Source of the DNA: Eretmocerus hayati
Taxonomy: Eukaryota > Arthropoda > Insecta > Hymenoptera > Aphelinidae
Direction: 5' to 3'
Assembly (NCBI GenBank): GCA_029851415.1
Contig: CM056742.1
Span: 152,773,121 to 152,837,120, forward strand
Length of the DNA stretch: 64,000 bases
The notes beneath the pieces are model-generated. The model saw only the letters and a list, made by a program, of their open reading frames with translations, did not search any database and was not told the origin of the DNA. Both the position numbers and the translations under genes were made by a program. Position 1 is the first letter of the stretch; every line of letters starts with the position of its first letter. This document shows, in pieces, positions 49,298-62,204 of the stretch.

Positions 49298-52200
49298 TTA
49301 CAACAATAGAACTTCCATACACAACTGTGGAGGATAACATTTCCCATTACACAGGAACAGAAAATAAAGAAAGTAGGCTGCGCTGCAAGAGCACGTATGT
49401 CAGACGTCCATCACGGCAGAATTTCTTTCCCAGATGCAACAAACTGATTTTTCCAGAGATTTTCTTGACGTGGACAGAAATCCTGACGTGGTTACTCAAA
49501 AAAAAAAGCACGAGATCCTGTTTATTCGGTCACTTTGCACCATAAAGGCATATGTTGATACTCTGTCCCAGAGAGAGTTTTTTCCCTCGCAATATTTGAA
49601 CAGCGAAAGGTTATTGCAAAAATATTCCATGTTCTGTGGATCAAAGACATGCTCTTTGGTAATAATTCCGATCATGTCACTTGACTGATTTCGAACACCA
49701 CAAATCCAGGTGCTGCGCCATCTGGCGGCCATCAACAATCTTCCAAATACACAAACATCAGTTTTCAATTTGCTAATTCTTGGAGTCAATTCATAGACAA
49801 AAATTAGCCACATTAATTTCTGTAAGCCTCCGTTGTCATGTTGCAGCGTCTGCATGGTCAGTTGCTCTCGATGAGATTTCAACGCGAACTCTCTCAAGGC
49901 AACTAATTTAACTAAATGTTCAAAAAGATATCAGCGCAGCCTGTATCTAAGGGAATAAGTAGAATCTGCGTCGCTGTGACTTCGGTGGTTGTCGCGGATT
50001 TCTAGCCAGTGCCGTGGACAATATCGCGGAGGTCGAGGTTTGGTATACATCAGCGTTATGTGTCTCCATGGTGCATCATCAAGAGAACAAAAATCGACAC
50101 TTTTGCCGGGTTGTCATCTCTTTATAAGTGTGTTTTGGTGATGAATTTGCTGGTTGCTCTTCTTGCCTTAGTAGTGCTAATACCGCGACGCCGTGTTTCA
50201 AAACGTAGTCCGCGTTCATGTTTGATACAAAAACCATTCATATTATGTCAGCGACTTGTGTGTTATGGAATTTAATCGGCGTATTCACTACCTTGTGATA
50301 ACTTGAAGTTATGTCATCTTCACATTTCACTCTTATCCTGTCTTCACGTTTTCATCACAATTGAGCATAAAATAATGCTTCCAACAAATTTAGATTATGT
50401 ACAATGAATATCCATAAAATTACGCCACATGTTGTAAGTGGCAGCAGAATGTAGCAATTTTTTAGACATTCGATCCGAATTCCTCGAAAATCTTCAATCC
50501 ATTTAAAGTCGGATTGTTGGTTGGTTTCATTCTGCACAAGTTTCAATCACAATCACGATGGCCAAACTGTAGCCATAAATTGCCCATCAAAATTAGTCCA
50601 ATATTTTTGGCCATATTTTAGACTCGGCTCCAATACTTTTCGGCAATTTTCTACCAGGTTAATGTCGAAACCATTTATTTCGACGGAGAATTGTCTGAAC
50701 TTTCAGAATCCTGAGTCAAAATTAAGGTCAAATTTAGATCCGATTGACTGTGATCATCCTTTCAAGCTAAAAATGAGTTTGCCAGTTGACGAAAAAATTT
50801 ATATTCGTGACACAAACTCGTACAGTCAGTCGGGTCTATACACCCGACACTAATTTTGACCTCGGATTCTAAAATTTCAGACGATTCTACGTTGAAGTAG
50901 AGGTTTTGATATTTGTGGAGATGTGGAAATTAGTTCAGTTACAAGATCGGAACTAATTCGAAAGAGCCTGTCTAGGACCTACCCAAACAACGAATAAACC
51001 GATTGATGCTGTTTGAGAATCACGAGGGAAAAATTCTCCCTTGCGCGTGCTATTCGAATATACAATTTCGACGGAAAATTACTGTCTCAACACGATACCG
51101 TGCTCCGATCTGAGCTGCCACGTCAGGATTTTAGTCCACTTAAAAGAAACCGCTGAAAACAAAAACAGATTTTTTGGGGTCTTGCAAAAAACGCTGCTGT
51201 GGTGAGGCCAAATGGGCATCAAATTCGTGTTCAGATTGTCGATTATGATCGGAAATGTGTACTCTTGTTCACGCTGACCACGTTTTACTTTTGTGTAACT
51301 GTGTTGTTCGTGAAAGCGACTTTGCTTACATAGAATCCCAACGGTTTTTCTGGGATGATCGACAAATAGTATTTAAGATATTCGATGCGGCGGGACCCAC
51401 TGGTAGATTCCGACGTCTTTTTTACATGTTATAGATTTTTGTCTCATAGGATTTGACAACAGTGAATTGAATACATTTCTAAACGAACATCTTTCTAATG
51501 ATTTTATTCCGATTGTATGAAAACCAAGCTGAGCTTCATGTACGGGCCACCTTTATTTATTTCATCTGCAGAAACAAGCAAAGAGTGAACTCCCGTTTTT
51601 TAGGTAATATACATCATTTCCACATTGATTCTCCTAAACGCTGAGAAAATTTGAGAATAATCATTTGAAGAGCGTAAAACAGACTGCCGTTACTTCTCGT
51701 CTTGTTAAGTTCTAGACATGAACCATCATCCTGATACCTTGGAGGCAGAATAGAGAAAACAGAAATTGCAATGTATATAACCAAGTGTTGCCAAAATGTA
51801 CACGAATTTTGAGCGCGCTAGAATGAAAAAAAAAAAATACCACCCAATGCGAATTTGATCTCGATCTTGTAGTGCTGGTCATCGCCACCGAATCTGGCTG
51901 ACCACATCCTCACCTGTTTCACTTGTCGCTTTCGCACGCTTGCATCCACATTAATACTCCTCCCGCGAGTCAGAGAAATGAGGAAAGGAAATTCCTCCTC
52001 CTCTTTGGTATCAAAGACGCTAGAGGGGTAAGAAGGAGTATGAGCGAGCTCAGGGAGGGTTTACCCTCCATTCCTCCCAATTCCCACCCTTATACCCTCA
52101 GTCAAGGATGTATACAATCTCAAGAGTTCTCCTCAATATACTCTGCCTTATAGACGGGGTGGTTAGGGGACATTACCACCGCCCCGCCCGTCATATTCGA

Positions 52201-54099
52201 GCTACACCAATAGGCGAGCTAGCCCTTATTACATCCATAAATCCATCATATCCATCTCGCGGAGCCATTGGCTCAGACCGCGCCCCAGAGGCCGGTCTGC
52301 AGTTACTCCCCTATTCTTGCTGTATTATAGAATCTTGGACTCTGGGGTTGGTACCACCCCTAGCTTAGCCTCGGACTGAGCTCCATATTAATATTGGAAA
52401 GCAAGCCGGACATGGAGCAATGGATGATGCGCAGTGCGCAGATTCTTCTTCGAGAGTTTTTCTGTATTCTATACCCTTGGTAGCGACGCCATACTTGTTC
52501 CGCTCGATCTGATTTTTTTTTCGCACTCTGTTTTCTTCATCGGGTGAGCTTTGACCTAAGCTATTTTTTTTTCTCCACTGGCTATAACTTTTAATGTATT
52601 CTACAGTAGTCTAGTTTGATACTGGCTAGTGGTTTCTGACCATTATGATATTTTTATAGTGGTAGCCCACATTAAAAATGTTCCTCAATTCTTATGACGA
52701 TTTGATTTAGATTCCTCGAAAATCGTATGCCCGTATGCGTGTAACTTGTGAAGGTGATAATCATTCATCTAGTTCGAGAATGCAAATAGATTACGAAGTT
52801 CTAAGACTTGGAAAATCCATCTCAGCGGACACTACCGATTTCCTACAATTGTTCATAAATTTTGTTGCTCCTTGTAAAAAGCTCCAAAAATTAAATAAAG
52901 TTTTTCAATGTTATGAAAACATGAAGAACTGATAATAAACCGTTTATGGGCACGCATTTTCGGGAAAAATAGGAAATGAAATTTCCAGAACCGTGCCGAT
53001 ACTTGGTCGTTGTTCTCACCTAAATAAATACTGCATTCTTATTGAATCAGTTTTCTATAGTTGAGAGGTTGATTTGGAATGAAGCAGATCAAAAGATTAG
53101 ATGGTGAGTATTATTCTGAGTCATCGAATAATGTAGGCCCCTCTGAGTCTTAATGATTCTTTATCTTAAAAATCTTTGCAAAATGCTTGGGACTAAAATA
53201 ATATAAAAAATTATGGAAAATTACTGCATCTTCATCAACGCTATCGGTAAGACTACAAGAGCTGAGGGGTATGTTGTGGATTCTACAGTGATAAGACAGA
53301 GGGGGCTCAAGGTGCGCGCGCACTTTGCAACAATGTGTCTCGCACTCTCTCCTTACTGACATTTCGCTCGAGATATAATACCACCATCAAGTCCAGCAGC
53401 ATCAGGAGAAGTGAGGGGAATACCAAAGCAGACCACTGTCCATTTTCACCCCTTCGTCTCCTTCTTTCGCTTTCCCCTTGGCCCTCCTTCCCAGGATCAT
53501 TTGCCCCTTCTCATATGGTTCATACGACGACGAGACTCACACTTGTAGTGTGTTCTACGCATATAATCGTAGTTACCTATGGCTGAGGAACAGATACTGA
53601 CCATCTAGTTGCCGTACCAAATATGATTAAAAATGAACATTATGCAACTCATCATCTCACTACTAGAAATAATAGGTCATCAGATGAATGAGTTATCACT
53701 AACACTATCTCGGATCCGGTGGAATCTCAGAAGGCTGCGTTTTTTAGCATCCCATGAGATTCTTTTCTGCAAGAATATTATACGCAAAAATTTTTCGTTT
53801 TTCAGATATATTGTACAAGTTGTGAATATCTCATCGCATTGATTTTGATGGATTTCAAATATATAATGCATATTTAATTATTTTGATACCTTACATTCCG
53901 TTGTCCCTTAAAGGAGGACTACGGCTATTATTGTGGATACCACGACGCTTGTACATTTAGCATCGTCAAAAGCTCTTTTGGTTTGATTGTCGAATACTGT
54001 AATCCTTTACAAACCGATCATAACGTCAAAATTATTCGGACAAATTAACACCGTTTCATTCCTATAAAATAAATCAACCTTACTCCAAGGGGGCGCCAT
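49298..54099. other. Nearly five kilobases with no firm gene
   Basis: The frame 49496-49897 minus (133 codons) has no recognisable domain. 51850-52380 and 53330-53580 are CpG/pyrimidine-richer and could be promoter or exon DNA. A small secreted-peptide candidate is listed separately at 50141. No repeat element with clear ends found. Confidence 0.35.
50141..50275 (+). CDS. Possible short secreted basic peptide, 44 aa
   Basis: From ATG 50141 the frame encodes a textbook-like hydrophobic signal (MNLLVALLALVVLIP), then a basic stretch with a KR dibasic site, and a tail with three cysteines, ending at a TAA. Upstream in-frame codons extend the same frame to 50009, so the start is a choice based on the signal. 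There is no recognised family, and TATAAG lies too close (50122-50127) to be its promoter. This could be a chance frame. Confidence 0.22.
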   Translation: MNLLVALLALVVLIPRRRVSKRSPRSCLIQKPFILCQRLVCYGI

Positions 54100-54466
54100 A
54101 GCCATGAATAATGAGTTGTATATTCAATGATAACTGGCTTTATTGCTTCTCTCGCTACTGCTCGTTCGACTTGTGAATGTTCTTGATAAGTCAAAGGCTC
54201 TTGAATTGTTATTACATCTCAAAATTGATATTTATAGAACGACAGATAATGATCAATTGATGGTATTAAATAGTAGTTTCTTATCAAATTCGTAAAGATG
54301 ACATTTTGTCACTCAGTAAACTGATTAGCTGGTCCTACGCATAACCCACATGACCATGGCACGTAATATATTTTAGCCAGATCAGACCGAATTAAAGCGA
54401 AGTAGACCGTATTAGATCAAACTAGACCGAAGCGGACTGGATTAGACTGGATGAGGCCGAACCAGA

Positions 54467-55889
54467 GGCCGAGTCTACATAGACGCGCTCACCCGGAGCG
54501 CGCGCGCTCTTTCCGCTCGCACTCTCCACCCCAACGCTGGAGTAGTTACTGAAAATGAGATTTGAAAATCTTTTGACGAGTGTTCCCTCTCAATCGAAGT
54601 ATTCGCACGGGTTTGTGAGATGAAAAACACCCAGTCTATTGCGTAAATCGACCGAAAAATTGATTTTCATCGAATAGAGATCGAAAAATGAGAGGCGTAG
54701 TTGTGTCTCATATAAGCATCCCCCAACTCTTCATCAGGTCTCTAATGTGTGAAACATTCAGCAATATTCAGTAATTATATTGGTTATACATTGGTACTTA
54801 TTCCAGAAACTAAATAATGAGCTAAAGTGTATGAAAACCTGATTAAGAACACCCAAGAAGTCCAAAATTTACGGAGGAGTGACTTTGGTAACACAAATTT
54901 GAAATTTGATCGCTGGTGTACATGGAATAGCTCGATTCTTCTTAACCAGAACTCCGCACAGCTTTGCTTATTTTACAGTTTCTGGAGAAAGTCTCAACGT
55001 AAACCCAAGACAATGTTGAATATTGTTGAATAAGCCGCGAGTTAGGAACCTGAGAAGTTGGGGGTCTGGTGATATTAGGCACATCGATCGACATCTAAGT
55101 CTCTCACTTTTCGATGTCTATCAGATGCAAATCAATTTTTTGGTCGATTAACGCGATAAACTGGCCGTTTTCTATCTCAAAAACCCGCGTTGATACTCCG
55201 ACTGAGAGGGAACACTCGTCAAAAGATTTCAAATCCCATTTTCGGTACCTAATCCGGTGTTTGGGTGGAGAGTGCGAGGGGAGAGAGCGCGCGCGCCTCG
55301 AGTGAGCGTGTCTATGTAGACTCGGCCTTACCGTTTATTCAACAATATTCAACATTATTTAGGGTTTACATTGAGACTCTCTCCAGAAATTGTGAAATAA
55401 GCAAAGGTGTGCGGAATTCTGGTTGAGAAAAATCGAGCTATTCCACGTGCATCAAAGATCAAATTTGTGTTACAAGAGTCACTCCACCGTAAATTTGGGA
55501 CATCTCGGGTGTTCTTAATCAGGATTTCATACACTTTAGCTCATTATTCAGCTTCTCGAATAAGTACCAATGTATAACCAAGATGATGCTGAATACTGCT
55601 GAATGGTTTGCAAGTTGGAGACCTGATGAAAAGTTGGGGGATGCTTATATGAGACACAACCACGCCTCTCGTTTTTCGATCTCTATTCGACGCAAATCAA
55701 TTTTTTGGTCGATCTACGCAATTGACTGTTCCGTTTTCCATCTCACAAATATGATACTCCTATTGAGAGGGAACACTCGTCAAACGGTTTTCAAATGCCA
55801 CTTCCGGTACCTACTCCGATGTTTGGGTAGAGAGTGCAAGCGGAGAGAGCGCGCGCGCTCCGGGTGAGCGCGTCTATGTAGACTCGGCC
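54467..55889. mobile_element. Fold-back element with 560-bp arms and an extra inner end, 1423 bp
   Basis: Ends GGCCGAGTCTACATAGACGC and its exact mirror, flanked by AGA (54464-54466 and 55890-55892). Removing it restores a regular satellite phrase. Left arm 54467-55032 and right arm 55328-55889 are inverted copies. Between them, 55033-55327 is a second, shorter copy of the right end that also stops at CTCGGCC, so a complete 861-bp sub-element (54467-55327) can be seen. A rearranged or double insertion is likely. Superfamily unassigned. Confidence 0.85.
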
Positions 55890-56129
55890 AGACCGAAGTA
55901 AACCGAATTAGACTTGACTAGACCGATCGAGACCGCTCTATGGTACTAGTATAGCGATTCTAGTCCGGTACTATGACGGTACTAGGGCCGCTGCTAATGA
56001 TACCAGTGCGATTTCAGTGGCCCTAGAGGTACTAATGCGGTACCAACGGTACTAGTGCTGTACGCTAATAGAGGCTTTAGCGGTACTAGTGCGGTACCAA
56101 CGGTACTAGCGCAGTACCAAAGGTACTAA

Positions 56130-56458
56130 CAAGGGGAGGACCTGACCTTTGGATCACCAATCCTTTCCAAAATTTTTTTACAGTTTTGTGTCACCTAGAA
56201 TATGAAGAATCCAGAGTGACTCCGTCAAATGGGCTTTTTGTCCAGAGCTACAATCAAGAATATTAGCTTTGCTAGTATATCTATACATATCACTTTTCAA
56301 CATGGGCCTATACGGGCAATGTTAATGTCATGGGCTGTAACTTTGAATGGGAGGCCCGTTTGACGGAGTTACTCTGGATTCTTCATATTCTAGGTAATAC
56401 AAAACTGTAAAACAATTCTGGACAAGATTGGTGATCCAAAGGTCTGGTCCTCCCCTTG
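56130..56458. mobile_element. Palindromic MITE copy B, 329 bp (PIF/Harbinger-like)
   Basis: Ends caaggggaggacctgacc and its near-mirror, with TAA duplication (56127-56129 and 56459-56461). Identical in length to copy A at 37574 and similar throughout. The empty site is a regular 'ggtactaagtaccg' phrase of the host satellite. Confidence 0.9.
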
Positions 56459-56640
56459 TAAGTACCGTACTAGAAGCCTACTCTTACTGAACTGAACTGT
56501 TACTAGACCGGACTACACCAGGCTATCCATTCATTTAACCACCCACTAACCCATCTACCCATCGACCCACCCATGACCCATACGGCCACCCGATACGCGA
56601 GATCCAAACGGTAGGCATTCAATTATTATAATTCAATTAA

Positions 56641-58584
56641 TGTCAGTGAGAGAATTCGACCATAACATTCATTTATAGTTTGTAACTAATTAACTGGTAG
56701 GATCATTGCTTCAATAATATAGAATCGAAATTATAATTTGAGTTTGCAGGAACCAAGTCACTACAAGAGTCATCACATTGATGTCTCATGAAACGACACC
56801 AGCACAATCATCCAATTACTCTAAGTAACTATATACAGTGGCTGTACATATGTAGGGCCATTCAATGACAATGAAATGTGCGCCAGAGGTCGATGCCGAT
56901 AAAGATCAAATCTATCCCGTATATACGCAAGGGGGCACTCCCCGTACAGACAACAGCAATGAAATTGGAAGATGGTCCAGCAGTGGCCAACGCTATGAGG
57001 CAATAGTAAAGCAGAAAAGATTGAGAGGATAGATATCGCACTCGGATGATATGAAGGCGTGCGCACGTTCGGGTCGTGGCATTTGAAATAACGGCCAGTT
57101 CGGCGAAAATTGTACCCCTTACTGCCCCTTGGGGTAGTAACCTCAAAATGGGTATTGATTCCGGTGCTGAAAATATTACTTCGTTGAATTCTTCAGAGTC
57201 AAAGAAATTTGATATCCAATTACGAATCATAGCAATGAAAGATATACCTCTTTGGAATTGATTGCGTGAAAAAGTACTTGATGCTGAACTTGCAGACCTT
57301 GAAGAAGCCTCACATGACCATAGTGGTGACTGATGGTTGAAACTATTCACAGAAATTGGTGGTTGATTCCGTGAAATAACAGACTGTTCGATGGTCATAA
57401 GACATCAATTCATACTTTCAGTCACGTCATGTAGAGTTAATTGAACAGCAAGATATGACTGTCGCTGGAGAAGATGAGTCCGGGAGTTTGACATCCAGAC
57501 TCAAAAGACGATCGATCTTATAGCAGTACGAATTTTGAGAACAGAATATTCGTTGTCAGTATAGTGTCCTGATGACGAATGAAATGATGATGACGTTGAT
57601 GACCAAAAGAACCGGAGTGGCAGTCTTCAATCGCAAATGACTGACGAAATACTTCATCGCATGCTATATCTTGTCAGACATGTAAAATGACAAAGTGGAA
57701 AAGTGTTTGTTCCTGGTATAGAATACAACTATACAGTGGAAATTATGAAAACATCCAATTTTTTTCTCAGATCCAAGAAGATGAGCCCAGATTGCAGATA
57801 AAACAACTGCTTGCAAGAGAGAAATCATAGTTTTTGGATGAGTAGACAAATCAAAGTTAGCTTAGATGACCTAAATGAGACTACTAATATTGTCGTATAG
57901 TAGAGTAGCCAAAGAGAAGTACACACGCACTCTAGGTGCCAAGAAACGGGACCGCAAACACTCTTCCCATTGAGTCAGAGCTCTTAAAAGTATCATGACG
58001 TGAGTACACAAATTGCCCTGTTAGCATGTTGATTACAACGACTCCAGCTATCATTGACTACCTGTGGAAACGCCTCAGCTAGTACGCATGATTTCAAGCC
58101 TGACCTCGGCTGGAAATATGCTATCTATCACGATTTAGCACATGGGTCAGGATAGTTTTGTAGGGTTTTATACTTCCTTTTCGAGTGTCATATCAGCCAA
58201 TTTAGACGATATCGTTATGTCAAAAGTACCCCCTGGCTCGCAGGAAATATGCCATTCTTTGAACAATTAAACTCGGATTGTTTTTCAGCTCATTTTCCAC
58301 GCGTTGGAATCGTTTAGCTCGGGAGAAGGGGGCAGATTTATCTCATTGAGCGTAAAATAACGAGGATGATCCCGTGTGAATTGGTCAAGAATTTCCGCGG
58401 ATATGATTTATTGCCAATATGCTCTCTTTCAAATTGCTGAGCCTTTGACCATCTTGGTCTTGCCTTCAGTGAAATTTGCAATGACTTGTGGAATGACAGA
58501 GGTGTGCAAGTATCTTTCACAAGCCTCGTATCAGGATAAGACGGATATTTAAATTGATGGATTGTCGCGAAAGAGAGACGAAAT
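56641..58584. other. Stretch with one longer open frame, otherwise non-coding
   Basis: Apart from the minus-strand frame at 56862-57398 (listed separately), nothing is recognised. Confidence 0.35.
56862..57398 (-). CDS. Open frame of 178 codons, unknown, possible exon
   Basis: A frame of this length is uncommon by chance in this AT-rich DNA. The N-terminal part is Ser-rich and polar (SSRSASSASSTFSRNQF). The middle (about residues 55-100: WISNFFDSEEFNEVIF, then PILRLLPQGAVRGTIFAELA) reads like folded protein. The C-terminal third is hydrophobic and less convincing. If real, an exon may end before the hydrophobic tail. No domain recognised and no promoter found. Confidence 0.28.
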   Translation of the reverse strand: MTIEQSVISRNQPPISVNSFNHQSPLWSCEASSRSASSASSTFSRNQFQRGISFIAMIRNWISNFFDSEEFNEVIFSAPESIPILRLLPQGAVRGTIFAELAVISNATTRTCARLHIIRVRYLSSQSFLLYYCLIALATAGPSSNFIAVVCTGSAPLRIYGIDLIFIGIDLWRTFHCH

Positions 58585-59072
58585 CACCGGTTATGCACCC
58601 GCGGTCTCATTCCCATTTCCTCGCGAAAAGTGGACCCGGAAAATCCCTGTAGGACACCCACGGGGATTCCTCACGTTAACTCGTACATTGATCGGTGACG
58701 ATTTGACTAGGAAATGCTTTATTTAAAAACACAATTATTTATTAGAATTAGAAAAATTAAGGAACACATAGAAGAACAGACGCAGCTGATGAGGTCATGA
58801 CTGAGTCAACTATAAAGTTCATAATACGTCGTTAATCTGCGACCTCAACACAGCTATGCCTGTTCTTCTATGTGTTCCTGAATTTTTCTAATTCTAATGA
58901 ATAATTGTGTTTTTCAATGAAAAATTTTCCTAGTCCGATCGTCACCGGTTGATATACGAATTAACACGGGGAATCCCCGTTGGTTTCCTACAGAGATTTT
59001 GACGGGTCCATTTCCCGAGAGGAAACACGCTGGGATTTCCCTGCAGGGATGCGACCGGGTGCATAACCGGTG
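58585..59072. mobile_element. Fold-back MITE, about 488 bp
   Basis: Ends caccggttatgcacccg and its mirror at 59055-59072. Inner arms also pair ('aggaacacatagaagaacag' near 58760 with its complement near 58865). No clear target duplication; superfamily unknown. Confidence 0.8.
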
Positions 59073-60556
59073 ATTATTTCCATAAGATGATCGTGATGGA
59101 TAGAGGCTAAGATGATTGAATGGCCTTAGTAAGTGTAATTTCTTGACAATGTTTCTATCTTGATTTTTTGATTTATAGTAAATCCAGTGAGAGTAGCAGA
59201 AAATATGATTGTTTTGCCACTTATGCGCAAAAATTTACATGCTTCATTCTGAGTTCGATAAAATTATGAATGAGTTGTCGTCGTATATGATTAAATACTA
59301 CGTCCCAGCCCCGCGTTTCTGTGCGCAGAGGTTGTAATGGAAGACCAGTGGCTCCTTGACGGGGCTAGCGTTGAGGATCAATATCCGCAGATATATCGGA
59401 TTCTCGCCTGCCTCTAAACGTATATGTATCTCTATATGGTACGCTCATGGTTGTAGGGTATGACGGGAGTGTATGGTAGCCAGTCCCATCACACAGAGGG
59501 CGATATACCCCCCGCGCTCTCGACAATAAAACGATTCTACGATCGCGCAATTCTATTTCTCTTCAATCCTTATACCCAAGTTCCTTGCTCAACTTGGATT
59601 CGATTTTTCTATTCAACGGCAGGCGTGCGTATAGAAACGTCCGATTATATTTGTATGCAGATCATATTTTTTGGTCTAGCTATTTTGAGCGAAATCAGTG
59701 TTTGGTTGCGCAATACACTTTTTCACTTTCGGTGTTGAGTAAAATGCCAATGCTAATTTCTATAGCTGAATATCAGTACAGGAGAGTCCATTAGATTGAA
59801 TTAACTCTTGGAGATACCTTTTTTTTCTCACCAAAACAAGATGATTCCCAGAGCTTCATCAAGAACGGTGTTCTGCAGATCTGATGCTCTCCTTGTAAGT
59901 CTGCTTAGAAATCATTAGTTTCATTGCAGCACCAGCGTGGTATTTTGGGACTTCAAATATTCGTTCAGAAAGGACTGGTTGTACAGATATAATGAGTTCT
60001 CAAACGTTGTCTTGCAAGTTCTATTTCTCCACTCCAGCGATGTTGATTGACACTTTTTAGACAAGGCTTCTTGTGCCGATTCAAAAAATGAATTCGAAAA
60101 AAATTTTCCAACTGTGTTACAGTATTCTAAACTAAATAATATAACCGCGAACTGGATCAACAACAAATCAAACTCATTTTGTATGAACGTAAATGTTATA
60201 CATGTCGTAGCCGATTTATAGAATCCGCCCGTCTATAGACTGGCTGATCAGTAGACTCCACGTGAAGACACGCATCCATCTATCAACCGACTAGTACGCT
60301 ATTATAAACTGGCTGAATAGTCCAGCCGGTCTATAAATTCAGCACCCGCCCTCGCGCGTATAGTAGACTCCTTTGTGCAAATGAAACCGAGCTATATTCT
60401 CTAGAAATAGAGCATAGTTTCGAAGATTCAGACAAACCATCGAGCTATCTGGATGAATAAGACTTCATTTCTTCTTTGAAAGTTGAAATCATATCAAATA
60501 TGACAGAAGTTGTCTGATTATTTAAATCGACTGAATTCACTCTTGTTTAAGATAGA
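59073..60556. other. Non-coding stretch
   Basis: 59300-59640 is CpG-richer with TATA-like words. 60190-60340 contains 'agactggctgat' and 'aaactggctgaat' in a small degenerate repeat with an inverted portion. No gene supported. Confidence 0.35.
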
Positions 60557-60978
60557 TTATTACTAAAATCACTATCAAAATGTATAAATTGTTATTGGAA
60601 TGCTTGGAATACTGTGACGAGCGAGTCATTCATTTTTACAAGTATTACTAGACTCATGGCATCGATAATGGCGTTTTGAAAGGAAAACGAACGTTTGGTG
60701 CGACATTGATTACCAATGGGCTGAAGCTTCTATCAAGGATAAATGGATATCATGAGATGTGCATTCACTGTGCTGGTATCCCATATTTGTATAGACCCTC
60801 TAGGGAATCAATTCCATCCTGATATACTGCATTTCTTGTTTTAAAGCAGAGTTACAATGTAAGATGTAATTTTTGGTGTCATCACTCTTGTAGCTGTGAA
60901 AATAAATGACTCGCTCATTGCAGTATTTCAAGCATTCCAAAAACATTCTATATATTTTGGTAGTGATTTTAGTAATAA
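60557..60978. mobile_element. Fold-back element, 422 bp
   Basis: Left end ttattactaaaatcacta is mirrored exactly at 60961-60978. Further inside, 'ggaatgcttggaatactg' pairs with its near-mirror around 60920, and 'gcgagtcatt' also pairs. It is a decayed non-autonomous element of unknown type. Confidence 0.8.
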
Positions 60979-61009
60979 TTCCTTAATATTAAACTGCGTG
61001 ACCATTTAT

Positions 61010-61600
61010 CGTCCGGAATCACTAAATTATCCCCTAGATTGACTAACCTTACCTGAAAAATCACTAGATCCCCCAGATCAAGTAACTTTCCCTAAAATTA
61101 CTAGATTTACGCCTATATTGACCAACTTTTTTCGAGAAATCACTAGATTTTCCCATATATCGACTAGCCCTACTTCAAAATGACTAGATATTTCCCTATA
61201 TCGACCTACCATTTTCTGGGAAATCACTAGATTTTCCCGTACATTGACCAACCCTACCTCAAAATTACTAGATATTCCCCTGTATCGACTGACCATGGTT
61301 TGGGAAATAATTAGGATTTCCCGTATATCGACTAACCCTACCTTAAAATTACTAGGTTTTCCCCTATATCGACTGAAAAAGCACTAGATTTTCTTCTCGA
61401 CGGACTAACTTTTATCTCAAAGATTACTATATTTTCTTTGCATTGATTAACCCTACCGGATAAGCTACTAGATTTCCCCTGGTTCTATTTGACAAAATGA
61501 CTACAATTTTAGTTATAACAAGAAATTTACTTGAGAAAAACTGTATTTTCTCACTATTGACTAATCTTATTCTAGAAAATTACTAAATCTTTTCCTCATA
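61010..61600. repeat. Degenerate 44-bp satellite, about 13 units
   Basis: Units of the form 'tcactagattttccc' + 'tatatcgactaaccctacc' recur every 43-45 bp, alternating in two types to give an approx. 87-bp period. On the minus strand one frame crosses several units (61078-61296; 29-residue repeats such as ENLVIS), which is a consequence of the period. Confidence 0.85.
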
Positions 61601-61657
61601 GTTTCAAGTCTCCTGTCTGGAGTTCGACAGTGCGTCAGACTCCTCCCTTGTATCGTA

Positions 61658-62044
61658 CACTCGGCGGTAGTTGATTCTTTCCGAGTGTACGACCGCCTGC
61701 CCCGACGGCAATGTTTCGTTGTGGATGCGGTCTTTGATTCGCGCGCGCAGTGGCCTTAGTTTTCAGACCAGACGACGCAGCCGACGTTGTGGTGTTCGTC
61801 CTGTCTACACCCGGAGAACTCGGAGGGTGGAAAATCATTCGCTGCGTTGCGAAAACTTGACCTGGACACACCTGGACAACACCAAAACATCTGTTGCAAT
61901 CTGTTGCATCGTCTGGTCTGGTCTGGTCTGGTCGTGAAAAAACTACTGCCACTGCGCACGCGCATCAAAAACCTCATCCACAATGAAACGTTGTCGTCGG
62001 GGCAGGCGGTCGCATGCTCGGAAAGAATCAACTACCGCCGAGTG
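61658..62044. mobile_element. GC-rich fold-back MITE with TA target, 387 bp
   Basis: The end cactcggcggtagttgattc and about 90 further bases are mirrored at the right end with few mismatches, flanked by TA (61656-61657 and 62045-62046). A short 'gtctg' run (61912-61931) lies inside. Overlapping open frames on both strands come from the arms. The TA flank suggests, but does not prove, a Tc1/mariner link. Confidence 0.85.
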
Positions 62045-62204
62045 TACATAGATTTAAACCGTGGACTTCACTATGTATGTCAAACAGGCGCAGCAGGGAA
62101 GTGACTTAATCGCCTGATCCGGTCGTGAGTCTGTTCTCTCTGAGTCAGTTCAGTTTGTGTATTGGTGGATGCGAGTAATGAATGAAGAGTGATGGCATGT
62201 TAGA

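Larger units (their letters stand above)
54100..56640. repeat. Dispersed element with degenerate satellite core, copy 2
   Basis: Matches copy 1 (13880-15000) in left flank (54130-54370), 'agaccgaacta' core (54375-54466 and 55893-55940), 'ggtactagtgc' core (55945-56125, 56462-56475) and right flank ('ccatccattcatt...', 'cgatacgcg', near 56520-56640). Copy 2 is interrupted by a 1423-bp fold-back element and by a 329-bp MITE, each flanked by 3-bp duplications. Confidence 0.75.

Noticed and set aside
61635..62104. Overlapping frames of about 90-105 codons on both strands
   Set aside because: Produced by the GC-rich inverted arms of the fold-back element.
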